NCBI RefSeq assembly: GCF_003288845.1
Contig: NZ_NHYN01000001.1
Location: forward strand, 124,001-188,000
DNA: 64,000 nucleotides
Direction of reading: 5' to 3'
Source of the DNA: Helicobacter monodelphidis
GTDB lineage: Bacteria > Campylobacterota > Campylobacteria > Campylobacterales > Helicobacteraceae
The notes beneath the pieces are model-generated. The model ran no database searches and was not told the DNA's origin. It worked only from the letters and a program-made list of their open reading frames with translations. Every line of letters begins with the position of its first letter. Position 1 is the first letter of the stretch. A program made the position numbers and the translations under genes. Of the stretch, positions 37,423 to 46,946 are shown piece after piece.

Positions 37423-40056
37423 ATGGAAGAATTAGAATCTACAAAAGGTTATAATCCTCATCTTATAGAAGAACGTTACTATGCTATTTGGGAAAAACGT
37501 AATTATTTTGAACCCAGTATAAGCAACCAGAATAATCATCAAGTTTTTTCTATTATGCTTCCACCTCCAAATGTAACAGGAAGTTTGCATATAGGACATG
37601 CACTCAATCATACACTTATTGATATTATGGTTCGATACAAACGAATGGACGGATTCAAAACTCTTTGGCAACCTGGTGTCGATCATGCAGGAATTGCGAC
37701 ACAAAATATTGTGCAAAAGCAACTTTTGAATGAGAATCTTACCAAAGAGCAATTAGGACGCGAAGCATTTTTAGAACGTGTTTGGGAGTGGAAAGAGAAA
37801 AGCGGAGATAAAATTTTGTCCCAAATGCGTCGTTTAGGGGCTTCTTGTGCTTGGAATCGTGTTAGATTTACGATGGATAAAGGACTTGCGGCAAGTGTGA
37901 GAGAGGTTTTCTGTCGTCTTTATGAAGAAAAATTGATTGTACGCGGTGAGTATATGGTGAATTGGTGCACACACGATGGTGCATTGAGTGATATCGAAGT
38001 TGAGTATGAAGAAAATGAAGGGAAGCTTTATCACATTCGTTATCCTATTGTTGATTCTAATGATGTTTTGATTGTTGCAACAACGCGTCCGGAAACCTAT
38101 TTTGGAGATACTGCCGTGATGGTTAATCCGCAAGATGAACGTTATAAGCATTTAATTGGCAAAAAAGTGAGGTTGCCTATTATTAACAGAGAGATTCCTA
38201 TTATTGCTGATGATTATGTGGATATGGAATTTGGAAGCGGTGCGGTGAAAGTTACTCCTGCCCATGACCCTAATGATTATGAAGTTGGTTTGCGCCATCA
38301 ACTCCCATTAATTAAAGTTTTTGATACAAAGGGTATTCTAAATGCACAAGCAGCAGAATTTGAAGGGCTTGAACGTTTAGATGCAAGGGGAAAGATTGTA
38401 GAAAAACTCAAACAAATGGGTATGATTGAAAAAATTGAAAATCATCAGAATCAGGTTGGCAAGTGTTATCGTTGTGGTAATTTGATTGAACCCTATATTT
38501 CCCAACAATGGTTTATTAAAAAGGAACTTGCGGTTGGGGCAATCGAGAAAATCAATACTCAAGAAGCAAAATTTTATCCAGCGATTTGGAAAAATAATTA
38601 TGACGCATGGATGCGTGAATTGCGTGATTGGTGTATTTCTAGGCAGCTTTGGTGGGGACATCGCATCCCTGTTTTTTATTGTGAATGTGGAAATGAATTT
38701 GCTTCAAGGGAGGAGAAGCCAACACAATGCCCACGATGTAAAAAAGATACTTTTACTCAAGATCCAGATGTATTGGATACTTGGTTTAGTTCCGCACTTT
38801 GGGCATTTAGCCCTCTTGGCTATGCGAATGGAGATTTTGGGGAGGGAAAACTTTGGAATCGGAGTGATATTGCAGAGTTTTATCCAAATTCTCTTTTAAT
38901 TACGGGTTTTGATATTTTATTTTTTTGGGTAGCTAGAATGCTTATGATGGGAGAACATACATTAGGTAAGCTACCTTTTAAAGATATTTATCTCCATGCA
39001 TTAGTACGTGATGAGCATGGTAAAAAAATGAGCAAAAGTAAGGGAAATGTTGTTGATCCACTTGAAATTATACAAAGTCATAGTGCAGATGCGTTGCGTT
39101 TTACTTTAGCAATTTTGTGTGCTATGGGAAGAGATGTACGTTTAAGTAGTACACAATTGGATATCAGCAAAAATTTCACCAACAAAATTTATAATGCAAC
39201 ACAATTCTTGCTCCTTTATTATCAGAAATATACCCCTATCGATTCTCTCAATTTTCAAAGCATGTTAGGACGTTATATGAAAAGTCGTCTAAATGTGGCA
39301 ATCAGTGAAGTGAGAGAACAACTTGATTCTTATCGATTTAATGATGCTGCAACAACATTGTATCGCTTTTTGTGGGGTGAATTTTGTGATTGGGGTATTG
39401 AATTGGCAAAGGCAGACAAGAGTGCAATTCAAGAATTGGGGGCAGTTTTTATGGAATCTCTAAAGTTGCTACACCCATTTATGCCTTTTATTACAGAGTA
39501 TGCTTACTCTCTTTTAAGTGGTATTCCACTTGAAGAAAGGGAAAGCATAATGGTTATGCCTTATCCTAGAAAAGCAGCCCAAGAAACTAGTATTGAAGAT
39601 AGCTTTAGTGTGATTATTGATTCAATTATTTCTATTCGTCGCCTTAAAGCAAATGTTGATGTTGCGGCCCAAAAAATTCCACTTATCTATATTCAACCAC
39701 AAAAAACCATTGATGAAGCATTACTAAAACAATTTATTCCACGACTTAGCAAAGTTGAATCCATAGAAATTGTGTCACAAAAAAAGGAAAATTGTCTTGC
39801 TGATATTGGTAAATTTAGTATAGTTTATCTCCCTAAGGCTGGTTTGGATTTAAGTTCCATTATTGCAAGGTTGCATAAGCAACAAGAAAAAAGTCAAAAA
39901 GAAAAAGATAAACTTCTTGGTATGCTCAATAATGAAAAATTTATGGCAAATGCACCTAAGGAACTTTTGCAAAAAAATCGCGTAGCATTAATAGAGTTAG
40001 AGGAAAGACTACTTAAAATCAACGCTGAATTAGAAAGTTTAAAAGGGTTAGATTAA
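37423..40056 (+). CDS. valS: Valyl-tRNA synthetase
   Basis: 877 residues. Class I synthetase with the HIGH signature in PPPNVTGSLHIGHALNHT (about residues 47-64) and the KMSKS loop in GKKMSKSKGNVVDP (about 540). The editing domain lies between, including VATTRPETYFGDTAV. A zinc-like CGN...CPRC segment (CECGNEFASREEKPTQCPRCKK) is present near 425-450. The C-terminal coiled-coil arm of ValRS is present (LHKQQEKSQKEKDKLLGMLNNE). Full length for the family. Confidence 0.97.
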   Translation: MEELESTKGYNPHLIEERYYAIWEKRNYFEPSISNQNNHQVFSIMLPPPNVTGSLHIGHALNHTLIDIMVRYKRMDGFKTLWQPGVDHAGIATQNIVQKQLLNENLTKEQLGREAFLERVWEWKEKSGDKILSQMRRLGASCAWNRVRFTMDKGLAASVREVFCRLYEEKLIVRGEYMVNWCTHDGALSDIEVEYEENEGKLYHIRYPIVDSNDVLIVATTRPETYFGDTAVMVNPQDERYKHLIGKKVRLPIINREIPIIADDYVDMEFGSGAVKVTPAHDPNDYEVGLRHQLPLIKVFDTKGILNAQAAEFEGLERLDARGKIVEKLKQMGMIEKIENHQNQVGKCYRCGNLIEPYISQQWFIKKELAVGAIEKINTQEAKFYPAIWKNNYDAWMRELRDWCISRQLWWGHRIPVFYCECGNEFASREEKPTQCPRCKKDTFTQDPDVLDTWFSSALWAFSPLGYANGDFGEGKLWNRSDIAEFYPNSLLITGFDILFFWVARMLMMGEHTLGKLPFKDIYLHALVRDEHGKKMSKSKGNVVDPLEIIQSHSADALRFTLAILCAMGRDVRLSSTQLDISKNFTNKIYNATQFLLLYYQKYTPIDSLNFQSMLGRYMKSRLNVAISEVREQLDSYRFNDAATTLYRFLWGEFCDWGIELAKADKSAIQELGAVFMESLKLLHPFMPFITEYAYSLLSGIPLEERESIMVMPYPRKAAQETSIEDSFSVIIDSIISIRRLKANVDVAAQKIPLIYIQPQKTIDEALLKQFIPRLSKVESIEIVSQKKENCLADIGKFSIVYLPKAGLDLSSIIARLHKQQEKSQKEKDKLLGMLNNEKFMANAPKELLQKNRVALIELEERLLKINAELESLKGLD

Positions 40057-40186
40057 GAAATTTTTATATTTGAATATCTTATTACCCTTATAAAAAGACT
40101 GGATTATTTGTGTATTACTGTATGTAACTTATAAAAATAGTATGTTTTTTCTTATATTGTAATTTGGGCTTTAAAAGGAGAGGGTT

Positions 40187-40948
40187 ATGGAATTTTTAAT
40201 GACTATTGGTTTGCTGATTTTTGGGTTAAGTGCTGGAGTGTTGGCTGGTTTTTTTGGAATTGGTGGGGGAACGTTCATTGTGCCAATGATGACACTTTTT
40301 GGCTTAGATATTAAACTTGCTGTAGGAATTTCTGTTATGCAAATGATGTTTTCATCCATCAGTGCTTCATATGTCAATTATAAAAATAATAATTTAAATA
40401 TAAAAGAAGGTTTATGGGTTGGGATTGGTGGTTTTATTGGTGCAGCTTTTAGCGGATTGGTTGTTAACATTCTTAGTTCTAAAATATTAGAAGGCATATT
40501 TTTACTTCTTACACTTGTTGCATTATATCGATTCTTGGTTAAGGGTAACGAAAGTCAACTACAACCAAGACTTACCCCCCACCGTTTGATTTTGATGTTA
40601 ATCGGTGGCATCACTGGCATTTTTGCCATTTCACTTGGTATTGGCGGAGGCTTAATTCTTGTTCCTCTTTTGAGTCTTTATTTGGGTATTAGTTCTAAAC
40701 GAGTTATCCCTATATCTTTATTTTTTATAATTTTTTCCTCTACATCAGGTTTTGTAAGTCTTGCTTATTTTGGGTATGTAAATTATTTGCAAGGGGCTAT
40801 TGTTGGGATTGCATCAATTATTGGGGCAATGATTGGTAGCTATCTTCTAAATATTATTGATGTTAAAAAACACCGCTATGCTCTTGTGTTGCTTTATGCG
40901 ATTGTAATTGCTATTATGGCTTATGAATTTTTTAAAGATATTATTTGA
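40187..40948 (+). CDS. TauE/SafE-family transporter
   Basis: 253 residues, about eight membrane helices in two repeats. GLSAGVLAGFFGIGGGTFIVPMMTLFG in the first half and GGITGIFAISLGIGGGLILVPLLSLYLG in the second are the inverted family motifs. TauE proteins export or import small sulfur-containing or organic anions; the substrate here is unknown. Sits between valS and fliW on the same strand. Confidence 0.9.
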   Translation: MEFLMTIGLLIFGLSAGVLAGFFGIGGGTFIVPMMTLFGLDIKLAVGISVMQMMFSSISASYVNYKNNNLNIKEGLWVGIGGFIGAAFSGLVVNILSSKILEGIFLLLTLVALYRFLVKGNESQLQPRLTPHRLILMLIGGITGIFAISLGIGGGLILVPLLSLYLGISSKRVIPISLFFIIFSSTSGFVSLAYFGYVNYLQGAIVGIASIIGAMIGSYLLNIIDVKKHRYALVLLYAIVIAIMAYEFFKDII

Positions 40949-40992
40949 GATTTTTACTGCTTCTGTTTAGCATCGCTTTAGAAAAAAGATTG

Positions 40993-40998
40993 TATAAT
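40993..40998 (+). promoter_or_regulatory. Putative -10 box of fliW
   Basis: TATAAT in GATTGTATAATTTTG, 77 bases before the fliW ATG, which would leave a leader of about 70 bases. Confidence 0.5.
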
Positions 40999-41075
40999 TT
41001 TGTTAGCTTCTTTCATTATTAAATATACTTTTATATTTATAATAAGCCAAAAAGAAGCTTTACTAAGGAGATGGA

Positions 41076-41489
41076 ATGATTTATGAGATGAAAAGCCCAA
41101 TCATCGGGCTAGAGCAGATTGCAAAAGTGGAGTTGGAGCAGATTGACGAACGATTTGTAAAAATTCGTGGCTTGAGAAGTGATGGTAGTGATTGTGGACT
41201 TGAACTTCGTTTGGTAAATCCTTATGCACTTAAAAGGGACTATTCTTTAGATGTACCCACTTCTATTCAAACCCTACTTCATATGCATAGTGGTTCTAAT
41301 GTGCGCGTTTTTTGTGTGATGATTTTACAAAATCCTATTCAAAATTCCTGCGTGAATTTCCTTGCCCCCATTGTCTTTAATGATGACAATCATAGTGCTG
41401 CACAGATTATTTTGCATGCACAAGAATACCCAAAATTCAGTGTGGCTGAACCTATCAGTAATTATATTTATGAGGCAATTGGTGCTTAA
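41076..41489 (+). CDS. fliW: Flagellar assembly factor FliW
   Basis: 137 residues. The N-terminal block MKSPIIGLEQIAKVELEQID and the later FCVMILQNPIQNSCVNFLAPIVFNDDNHSAAQIIL are typical for FliW. FliW binds flagellin and releases the translational repressor CsrA, thereby coupling flagellin synthesis to export. H. pylori has two FliW proteins, and the copy beside valS (HP1154) has the same context as here. An intervening TauE gene separates valS and fliW in this genome. Confidence 0.92.
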   Translation: MIYEMKSPIIGLEQIAKVELEQIDERFVKIRGLRSDGSDCGLELRLVNPYALKRDYSLDVPTSIQTLLHMHSGSNVRVFCVMILQNPIQNSCVNFLAPIVFNDDNHSAAQIILHAQEYPKFSVAEPISNYIYEAIGA

Positions 41490-41499
41490 GATGCCTGCT

Positions 41500-41784
41500 T
41501 TATAAATGCCAAAAGACAAAAACTTTAGCAATCTTACAAATTTTTGTAAAGGCAGTTTACGAACTTTGTTTAGCCAAGGTTCGTATGGAATATGCTGAAT
41601 CATCAAATGAATGTGGTCAATGTCACTTTCTATCGCGATGATGATAAGATCATATCGTCTAAAACCTTATTCTTTGTAATAATTTCTTTCTATACTTAAA
41701 TATTAAAATTAAATGTGTTTTTAGATTATGCCTGTTTCTCTTGTTTGAGATATATCCACATAATTTATAATTATTTTCTCCCAT
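41500..41784 (-). pseudogene. tnpA: tnpA remnant of an IS605-type element (HUH transposase)
   Basis: Read on the minus strand, the frame from ATG 41784 gives GENNYKLCGY...RHNLKTHLILIFKYRKKLL, the TnpA_IS200 N-terminus, and stops at 41659. The chain then resumes in another frame with RRYDLIIIAIESDIDHIHLMIQHIPY, holding the catalytic HUH motif (HIH), and runs to roughly 41500. The tyrosine-bearing C-terminal helix is not recognisable. The gene therefore has at least one frameshift and a damaged end. It diverges from the tnpB remnant, as in IS605. Confidence 0.75.
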
Positions 41785-41859
41785 ATTATTCTTTTTTATA
41801 ATAATTATGCTATTTGTTATATAAATATGAATATAAAAATTAAACATAAAGGCAAATAG

Positions 41860-42340
41860 TGCTTAGTGCTACTAAGTATGGAATTAATCCTAATGTTAAT
41901 CAAAAACAACCTATAATCCTTAAAAGAAAAAATCAATATCGATTCAAAAGAGTGTAATTTCCAAAGCTTACAAATGCTATTAAGACAGTTTGTAACTGCA
42001 TTCGATAATTTCCTTGCTAAAAAGAGCAAAATATCCTAAATTTCATAATACATTACCATTCATAAAGGTACAAAAAGAGTTAGTTTTCCAAAATTCAAGA
42101 AGGTATTAAAGCGAAGTTACATAGAGATTCACCACATAATGTAGCGGTTAAATAAGCCCTTATAATAGAACTGGGTCATACTAGATATTAGCTATCTATC
42201 ATTGAATCAAGAAACAAAATCATCTTTAATGGTTGGGCAATTCACAGATTTCAGAGAATGTTAGAAAATTGATTTTAGAATTTGTATATGTTACAAAACT
42301 AGACATTTACCCAAAAACTTTTATCTCCCATTGTCATATA
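41860..42340 (+). pseudogene. tnpB: tnpB remnant of an IS605-type element (TnpB nuclease)
   Basis: Fragments in shifting frames give TnpB-like pieces in the right order. KYGINPNVNQKQ resembles the N-terminal KYR-hP-EQ motif. NFQSLQMLLRQFVTAFDNFLAKKSKYPKF and KGTKRVSFPKFKK follow from the helical region. NKIIFNGWAIHRFQRMLEN is the segment before the RuvC glutamate. Several stop codons and frameshifts interrupt it, and the middle is deleted. No intact copy is in the window. With the tnpA remnant it fills most of the 927 bases between fliW and icd. Confidence 0.7.
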
Positions 42341-42364
42341 TTGTGAAAAATAAAAATTTTTTGC

Positions 42365-42370
42365 TATACT
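42365..42370 (+). promoter_or_regulatory. Putative -10 box of icd
   Basis: TATACT in TTGCTATACTCTATG, 47 bases before the icd ATG, preceded by an A/T-rich run. Confidence 0.55.
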
Positions 42371-42416
42371 CTATGCAAAAGCATTCTGCTTCAAATTCTT
42401 TTTTAAAGGACACTTT

Positions 42417-44624
42417 ATGAAAATCACTTATACGCTTACTGATGAGTCTCCGGCATTGGCAACCTATTCGTTTCTTCCTATAGCAAAGGCGTTTTTAAAA
42501 CACGCAAATATTGAGGTGGAGACGGCAGATATTTCACTTAGTGCCAGAGTTTTGGCACAATTTCCAGATTTGCTTGAACCACAAAAACGCGTACCAGATA
42601 CATTAGAATCTTTAGGGCAACTCGTTAAAACAAAAGATGCAAATCTGATTAAAACACCTAATATTTCAGCCTCTATTCCGCAACTTAAGGCAACAATTAA
42701 AGAACTTCAAGGTAAGGGTTATCCTGTGCCAAATTTTCCTGATGAGCCACAAAATGATACAGAAAAGGCTATCAAAGAAAAATATCAAAAAGTACTAGGG
42801 AGTGCGGTGAATCCGGTACTTCGTCAAGGTAATTCTGATAGACGTTCTACAAAGGCTGTTAAAGAATATGCAAAGAAAAATCCCTATCGTGTGGTAGATT
42901 TTAGTAAAAATTCTAAAACAATCGTCTCTTATATGAAGGATGGTGATTTCTTTGATAATGAAAAAGCAATTTTTATTAAAGAGGAGTGTAATGCTAGAAT
43001 TGAATTTGTTGATAATCAAGGTAATGTAACCATAATGAAAGAAGGTTTAAAATTAGAGAAAAATGAAATTCTTGATGCAACATTTATGAATACTGCAAAA
43101 TTGGACGCATTCTACAAGGAACAAATCGCACTTTGCATGAAAGAGGATATTTTATTTTCTCTTCATCTTAAAGCTACAATGATGAAGGTGAGCGATCCCA
43201 TTTTGTTTGGCTATGCGGTAAGGGCGTATTTTTGTGAACTTTTTACTGAATTTAGTGATGAATTCAATAGATTAGGCGTTAATCCGAATAATGGCGTGTC
43301 CGAATTGCTTTTAAAGGTGGAATCTTCTAGTCAAAAAGATGCAATTATCAATAAATATAATGAAATAATGAATAAAAGTGCAAAAATCTCGATGGTTAAT
43401 TCAGCTAAGGGGATTACTAATCTTCATGTCCCAAGTGATGTGATTGTTGATGCTTCAATGCCCGCAATGCTCAAGAATGGTGCGAGATTATGGGATAAAG
43501 ACGGTAAGGAATGCGATACAAATGCTGTAATTCCTGATAAAACTTATGCAACAATTTATGAAGCGGTATTGGAGGATTTGCGTGTAAATGGTAATTTAGA
43601 ACCAAGTCAATTAGGTAGCGTTAGCAATGTTGGTTTAATGGCAAAAAAGGCACAGGAGTATGGTTCGCACGATAAGACTTTTGTTGCAGTAAGTGATGGG
43701 GAATTCCGCATTGTAGATTCTAAAGGTGCTGTGTTACTTTCCCATAAAGTGTGCAAGAATGATATTTATCGAGCAAATGAAGCAAAATATGACGCAGTGA
43801 TAAACTGGATAGATTTGGGTATTGAGCGCAGTGAAATTAGTGGCGAAGAGGCAATTTTCTGGCTAGATTCTAAACGTGCAAGTAATGCCATAATGATAGA
43901 TATAGTTAAGCAACGACTGCAAGAAAAAGGTAAAAATATCAAGATTCTAGCTCCCAAAGAAGCGTGCTTGGAATCTCTCAAACTCATTCGTGCGGGCAAA
44001 AATTGTATCTCTATTACGGGCAATGTGTTAAGAGATTATCTTACAGATTTATTCCCGATTTTGGAGCTTGGCACAAGTGCGAAAATGCTATCAGTAGTGC
44101 CTATGTTAAATGGTGGGGCGATGTTTGAGACGGGTGCTGGAGGAAGTGCTCCAAAGCAAGTCGAGCAACTCGTGGAAGAAAATCACTTACGTTGGGATAG
44201 TTTGGGAGAGTTTCTTGCTTTGCAAGCAAGCCTTGAGTTTTATGCACAAAAAAATGGCAATCAAAAGGCAAAGGTTCTTGCTAACGCACTTGATAGTGCT
44301 ATTGGAGAATGGCTTAATAATAATAAAGCTCCATCACGCAAAGTGGGTGAAGATGATAATCGTACAAGCCACTTTTATCTTGCGATGTATTTCGCTAATG
44401 CCCTTGCAGAGCAGAATGAAGATAGTATGATGGCAGAGAAATTTGCACCGATAGCTAAGGAGTTAAACGATAATGAAGTTAAAATCCGTGATGAGTTTAA
44501 TTCTACACAAGGCAAACATGTAGATTTTGGTGGATATTATAAGTTTGATGACACAAAGGCAGAATCTATTATGCGTCCAAGTAAAAGCTTCAATAGCGTG
44601 ATTGAAAAAATACAACAATCATAA
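42417..44624 (+). CDS. icd: Isocitrate dehydrogenase, NADP-type, monomeric (IDH-II)
   Basis: 735 residues, the size of the monomeric form, not of the 415-residue homodimeric form. Family signatures include YTLTDESPALATYSFLPI, NPVLRQGNSDRRSTKAVKEYAKKNPY, SLHLKATMMKVSDPILFG, and GGSAPKQVEQLVEENHLRWDSLGEFLAL followed by PSRKVGEDDNRTSHFYLAMYFA. It oxidises isocitrate to 2-oxoglutarate with NADP in the TCA cycle. Campylobacter jejuni also has this form as I recall it, while H. pylori has the other. Its promoter lies right after the dead IS605 element. Confidence 0.96.
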   Translation: MKITYTLTDESPALATYSFLPIAKAFLKHANIEVETADISLSARVLAQFPDLLEPQKRVPDTLESLGQLVKTKDANLIKTPNISASIPQLKATIKELQGKGYPVPNFPDEPQNDTEKAIKEKYQKVLGSAVNPVLRQGNSDRRSTKAVKEYAKKNPYRVVDFSKNSKTIVSYMKDGDFFDNEKAIFIKEECNARIEFVDNQGNVTIMKEGLKLEKNEILDATFMNTAKLDAFYKEQIALCMKEDILFSLHLKATMMKVSDPILFGYAVRAYFCELFTEFSDEFNRLGVNPNNGVSELLLKVESSSQKDAIINKYNEIMNKSAKISMVNSAKGITNLHVPSDVIVDASMPAMLKNGARLWDKDGKECDTNAVIPDKTYATIYEAVLEDLRVNGNLEPSQLGSVSNVGLMAKKAQEYGSHDKTFVAVSDGEFRIVDSKGAVLLSHKVCKNDIYRANEAKYDAVINWIDLGIERSEISGEEAIFWLDSKRASNAIMIDIVKQRLQEKGKNIKILAPKEACLESLKLIRAGKNCISITGNVLRDYLTDLFPILELGTSAKMLSVVPMLNGGAMFETGAGGSAPKQVEQLVEENHLRWDSLGEFLALQASLEFYAQKNGNQKAKVLANALDSAIGEWLNNNKAPSRKVGEDDNRTSHFYLAMYFANALAEQNEDSMMAEKFAPIAKELNDNEVKIRDEFNSTQGKHVDFGGYYKFDDTKAESIMRPSKSFNSVIEKIQQS

Positions 44625-45279
44625 AAATAAGGATAATCTCATCAAGCACAATGATTTGGATTTATGGGCGTGGAAGCAGTGCGATATAAATACAGATTCG
44701 CTATGGATTATCCCAAATCGCGCCAAAGGTGGTAAGCACGAAAATAATTATCATGGGAATTTTATCCCTCAAATCCCAAATGAACTCATAAGGCGATATA
44801 CAAAAAGTAATGAAGTCGTGTTAGATGCTTTTCTAGGGAGTGGCACGACACTTTTTGAGTGCGAGAATTTAGGGCGTAAATGTATAGGAATGGATATTAA
44901 TGAGGGGATTTTGCAAAATATAGAATCTAAAATGCAAGATTCTGTGAGAGGGCGATTTTATTATGGAATGTGTGATAATACAAATAATGCAGAGACTGAT
45001 AACTTCATCACTCAAGGTTTAGAGACTATTGGTGCTAAAAGTGTGCAGTTTATGCTTTTTCACCCGCCATATATGGATATTGTAAAATTTACCAACAAAC
45101 CTTGTGATTTGAGCCAAATGAGCGAGATAAATGACTTTATGAGAATCTTTTTGCAAACTTGTCAAAATACATTAAAATTCCTCGATAAAAATCGCTACTT
45201 TGCGGTAGTAATCGGTGATGTATATAAACATAGTGAGATAAAACCACTTGGATTTTATGTGATGAGAGATTCAGATTGA
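44602..45279 (+). CDS. DNA methyltransferase, C-terminally truncated
   Basis: 225 residues as annotated from TTG 44602; the start is uncertain because it overlaps icd by 23 bases and no good ribosome site is seen. Motif I DAFLGSGTTLFECENLGRKCIGMDI (about residues 72-96) precedes motif IV HPPYMDIV, as in N4-cytosine/N6-adenine methyltransferases. The chain ends at ...EIKPLGFYVMRDSD, just after the VVIGDVYKHSEIKPLGFY block. As I recall the family, about 60 more residues normally follow, so this looks cut off. The next gene's ribosome site (GAGGAG) overlaps its stop codon. Activity is doubtful. Confidence 0.72.
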   Translation: MKKYNNHKNKDNLIKHNDLDLWAWKQCDINTDSLWIIPNRAKGGKHENNYHGNFIPQIPNELIRRYTKSNEVVLDAFLGSGTTLFECENLGRKCIGMDINEGILQNIESKMQDSVRGRFYYGMCDNTNNAETDNFITQGLETIGAKSVQFMLFHPPYMDIVKFTNKPCDLSQMSEINDFMRIFLQTCQNTLKFLDKNRYFAVVIGDVYKHSEIKPLGFYVMRDSD

Positions 45280-45289
45280 GGAGCGAATT

Positions 45290-45970
45290 TTGACTTATGA
45301 TGAGGCAATAGAAAGAATAATGCTAGATAATCATGGAATAGCGTCGCTCCAGTTTTTATATCAACATATTTGGAATTATAAAGATAAGAGTAAAATAGTT
45401 GGTAAAACACCAAATAACACAATACAGGAACGTTGTCAGAGAAATCCGAAAATCATGAGAATTGCTTATGGCGTCTATGCTTTAAAAGATTCTATACAAG
45501 ACATAGAGAATAATAATGACAAACAGATTGTCATAGAACAAGCAGTAGATACAAGCATTCAGCTTACACAAAAGCAATCTCTACAAAATGTGCGTGTTGG
45601 TCAGCAGAATTTTAGAAATAAATTAATTGATACTCTCGCAGAATGTCCCATTACACATATAAGGGATAAAAAATTACTTATAGCCTCACATATTAAACCT
45701 TGGGTGTTTTGTAATAATAGTGAAAGATTAAATATTTATAATGGTTTTTTACTCTCACCTTTATTTGATAAGCTTTTTGATAAAAGCGTAGGGTTAATTA
45801 CTTTTACAAAAGATAAAGAAATATTATTTTCTAAACAAATGGATAGATGCACAAGAGATTATCTTGCTTCAATTAATATTACAGATAAACAAACAATACA
45901 TAACCTGCAAATACATGGACGAGAATCTTTTTTAGAATATCATTATCAATATATATTTGCACGAAAATAA
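45290..45970 (+). CDS. HNH restriction-type endonuclease
   Basis: 226 residues from TTG 45290, with GAGGAG a few bases upstream. The N-terminal 65 residues resemble a HARE-HTH winged-helix (MTYDEAIERIMLDNHGIASLQFLY...RIAYGVYALKD). The C-terminal HNH domain is LIASHIKPWVFCNNSERLNIYNGFLLSPLFDKLFDKSVGLI, with the His, Asn and second His/Asp places of the motif visible and the conserved lead RVGQQNFRNKLI. Such enzymes are often the nuclease of type II systems; the HpyAV system of H. pylori, with an HNH nuclease, is a possible relative. It is flanked by two damaged methyltransferase genes. Confidence 0.8.
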   Translation: MTYDEAIERIMLDNHGIASLQFLYQHIWNYKDKSKIVGKTPNNTIQERCQRNPKIMRIAYGVYALKDSIQDIENNNDKQIVIEQAVDTSIQLTQKQSLQNVRVGQQNFRNKLIDTLAECPITHIRDKKLLIASHIKPWVFCNNSERLNIYNGFLLSPLFDKLFDKSVGLITFTKDKEILFSKQMDRCTRDYLASINITDKQTIHNLQIHGRESFLEYHYQYIFARK

Positions 45971-46890
45971 ATTTTGTGATTTATTTGCTGGAACTTCGGC
46001 AGTAGGGAGATTATTCAAAACTCAAGTGAAGCAAATTATTGCAAATGATAGAGAATATTATAGTTTCATTTTGGCAAAAAATTACATAGAAAATCATCAA
46101 CAATTAAAGAGGATTGATGAGCTTATTGCTACGCTTAATGATACGCAAAAAACTCCACTTTTGCAATCAAAAATTTATCAAAATTATGCACTAGGTGGAA
46201 GCAAAGAAAGACAATATTTTAGTGATTTTAACGCAAGCAAAATTGATGGGATTCGCACTCAAATTGAACAATGGAAAAATACTTGCTATATCAATGATAA
46301 GGAATATTATTTTCTGCTTGCCTCGCTTTTAGAATCTGCCGATAGAGTGGCAAATACAGCTTCAGTCTATGGAGCATTTTTGAAGCATTTGAAAACATCT
46401 GCTCAAAAAGAACTTATACTTACTCCTGCGTATTTTGAGTGTAATGACAATACCCATATCGTGTTTAACGAAGATTCTAGCACACTTATTCACAAAATCA
46501 GCGGTGATATTCTCTATCTTGACCCTCCTTATAATGCACGCGAATATGGGGCGAATTATCATTTACTCAACACGATTGCATTATATGATGACTTTATCCC
46601 ACGAGGCAAAACAGGTTTGAGGGAAATATCACACATCAAATTGGTGCAAAAAATCTAAAGTCTATGATGAGCTTGATTCTCTTATTAAAAATGCGAATTT
46701 TACATATATTTTCTTAAGTTATAATGATGAGGGTTTATTGAGTTTGGAGCAAATAAAAGATATTTTTAGCAAATATGGAAAATATGAATTTGTATATCAA
46801 AAACACCAACGCTTTAAGGCAGATTCAAAAAGAATCCAAAAGCAAGATTCTACATTAGAGTTCTTACATATCCTACATAAGCGCATTTAG
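45957..46890 (+). pseudogene. D12-class adenine methyltransferase, 5'-truncated and frameshifted
   Basis: The frame from TTG 45957 opens directly with NKFCDLFAGTSAVGRLFK (motif I), but about 30 residues with the usual NYIGSK-type N-terminus are missing; a stop lies 24 bases upstream. Motif IV is DILYLDPPYNAREYGANY near residue 185. After GKTGLREI the frame ends early at 46658. Removing one A from the AAA at 46624-46626 restores a family-like continuation (GKTGLREYHTSNWCKKSKV...KDIFSKYGKYEF) to a stop at 46890. So the gene has two separate lesions. Its first bases overlap the HNH gene. Confidence 0.78.
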
Positions 46891-46946
46891 AAACATTTAG
46901 AAATATTATGCTACTATTATTCAAAAAAGGAGTTGAAGGGAGATAA

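Noticed and set aside
41325-41606. Minus-strand frame overlapping fliW as an independent gene
   Set aside because: Its first part is the C-terminal piece of the tnpA relic and its second part only runs antisense through fliW.
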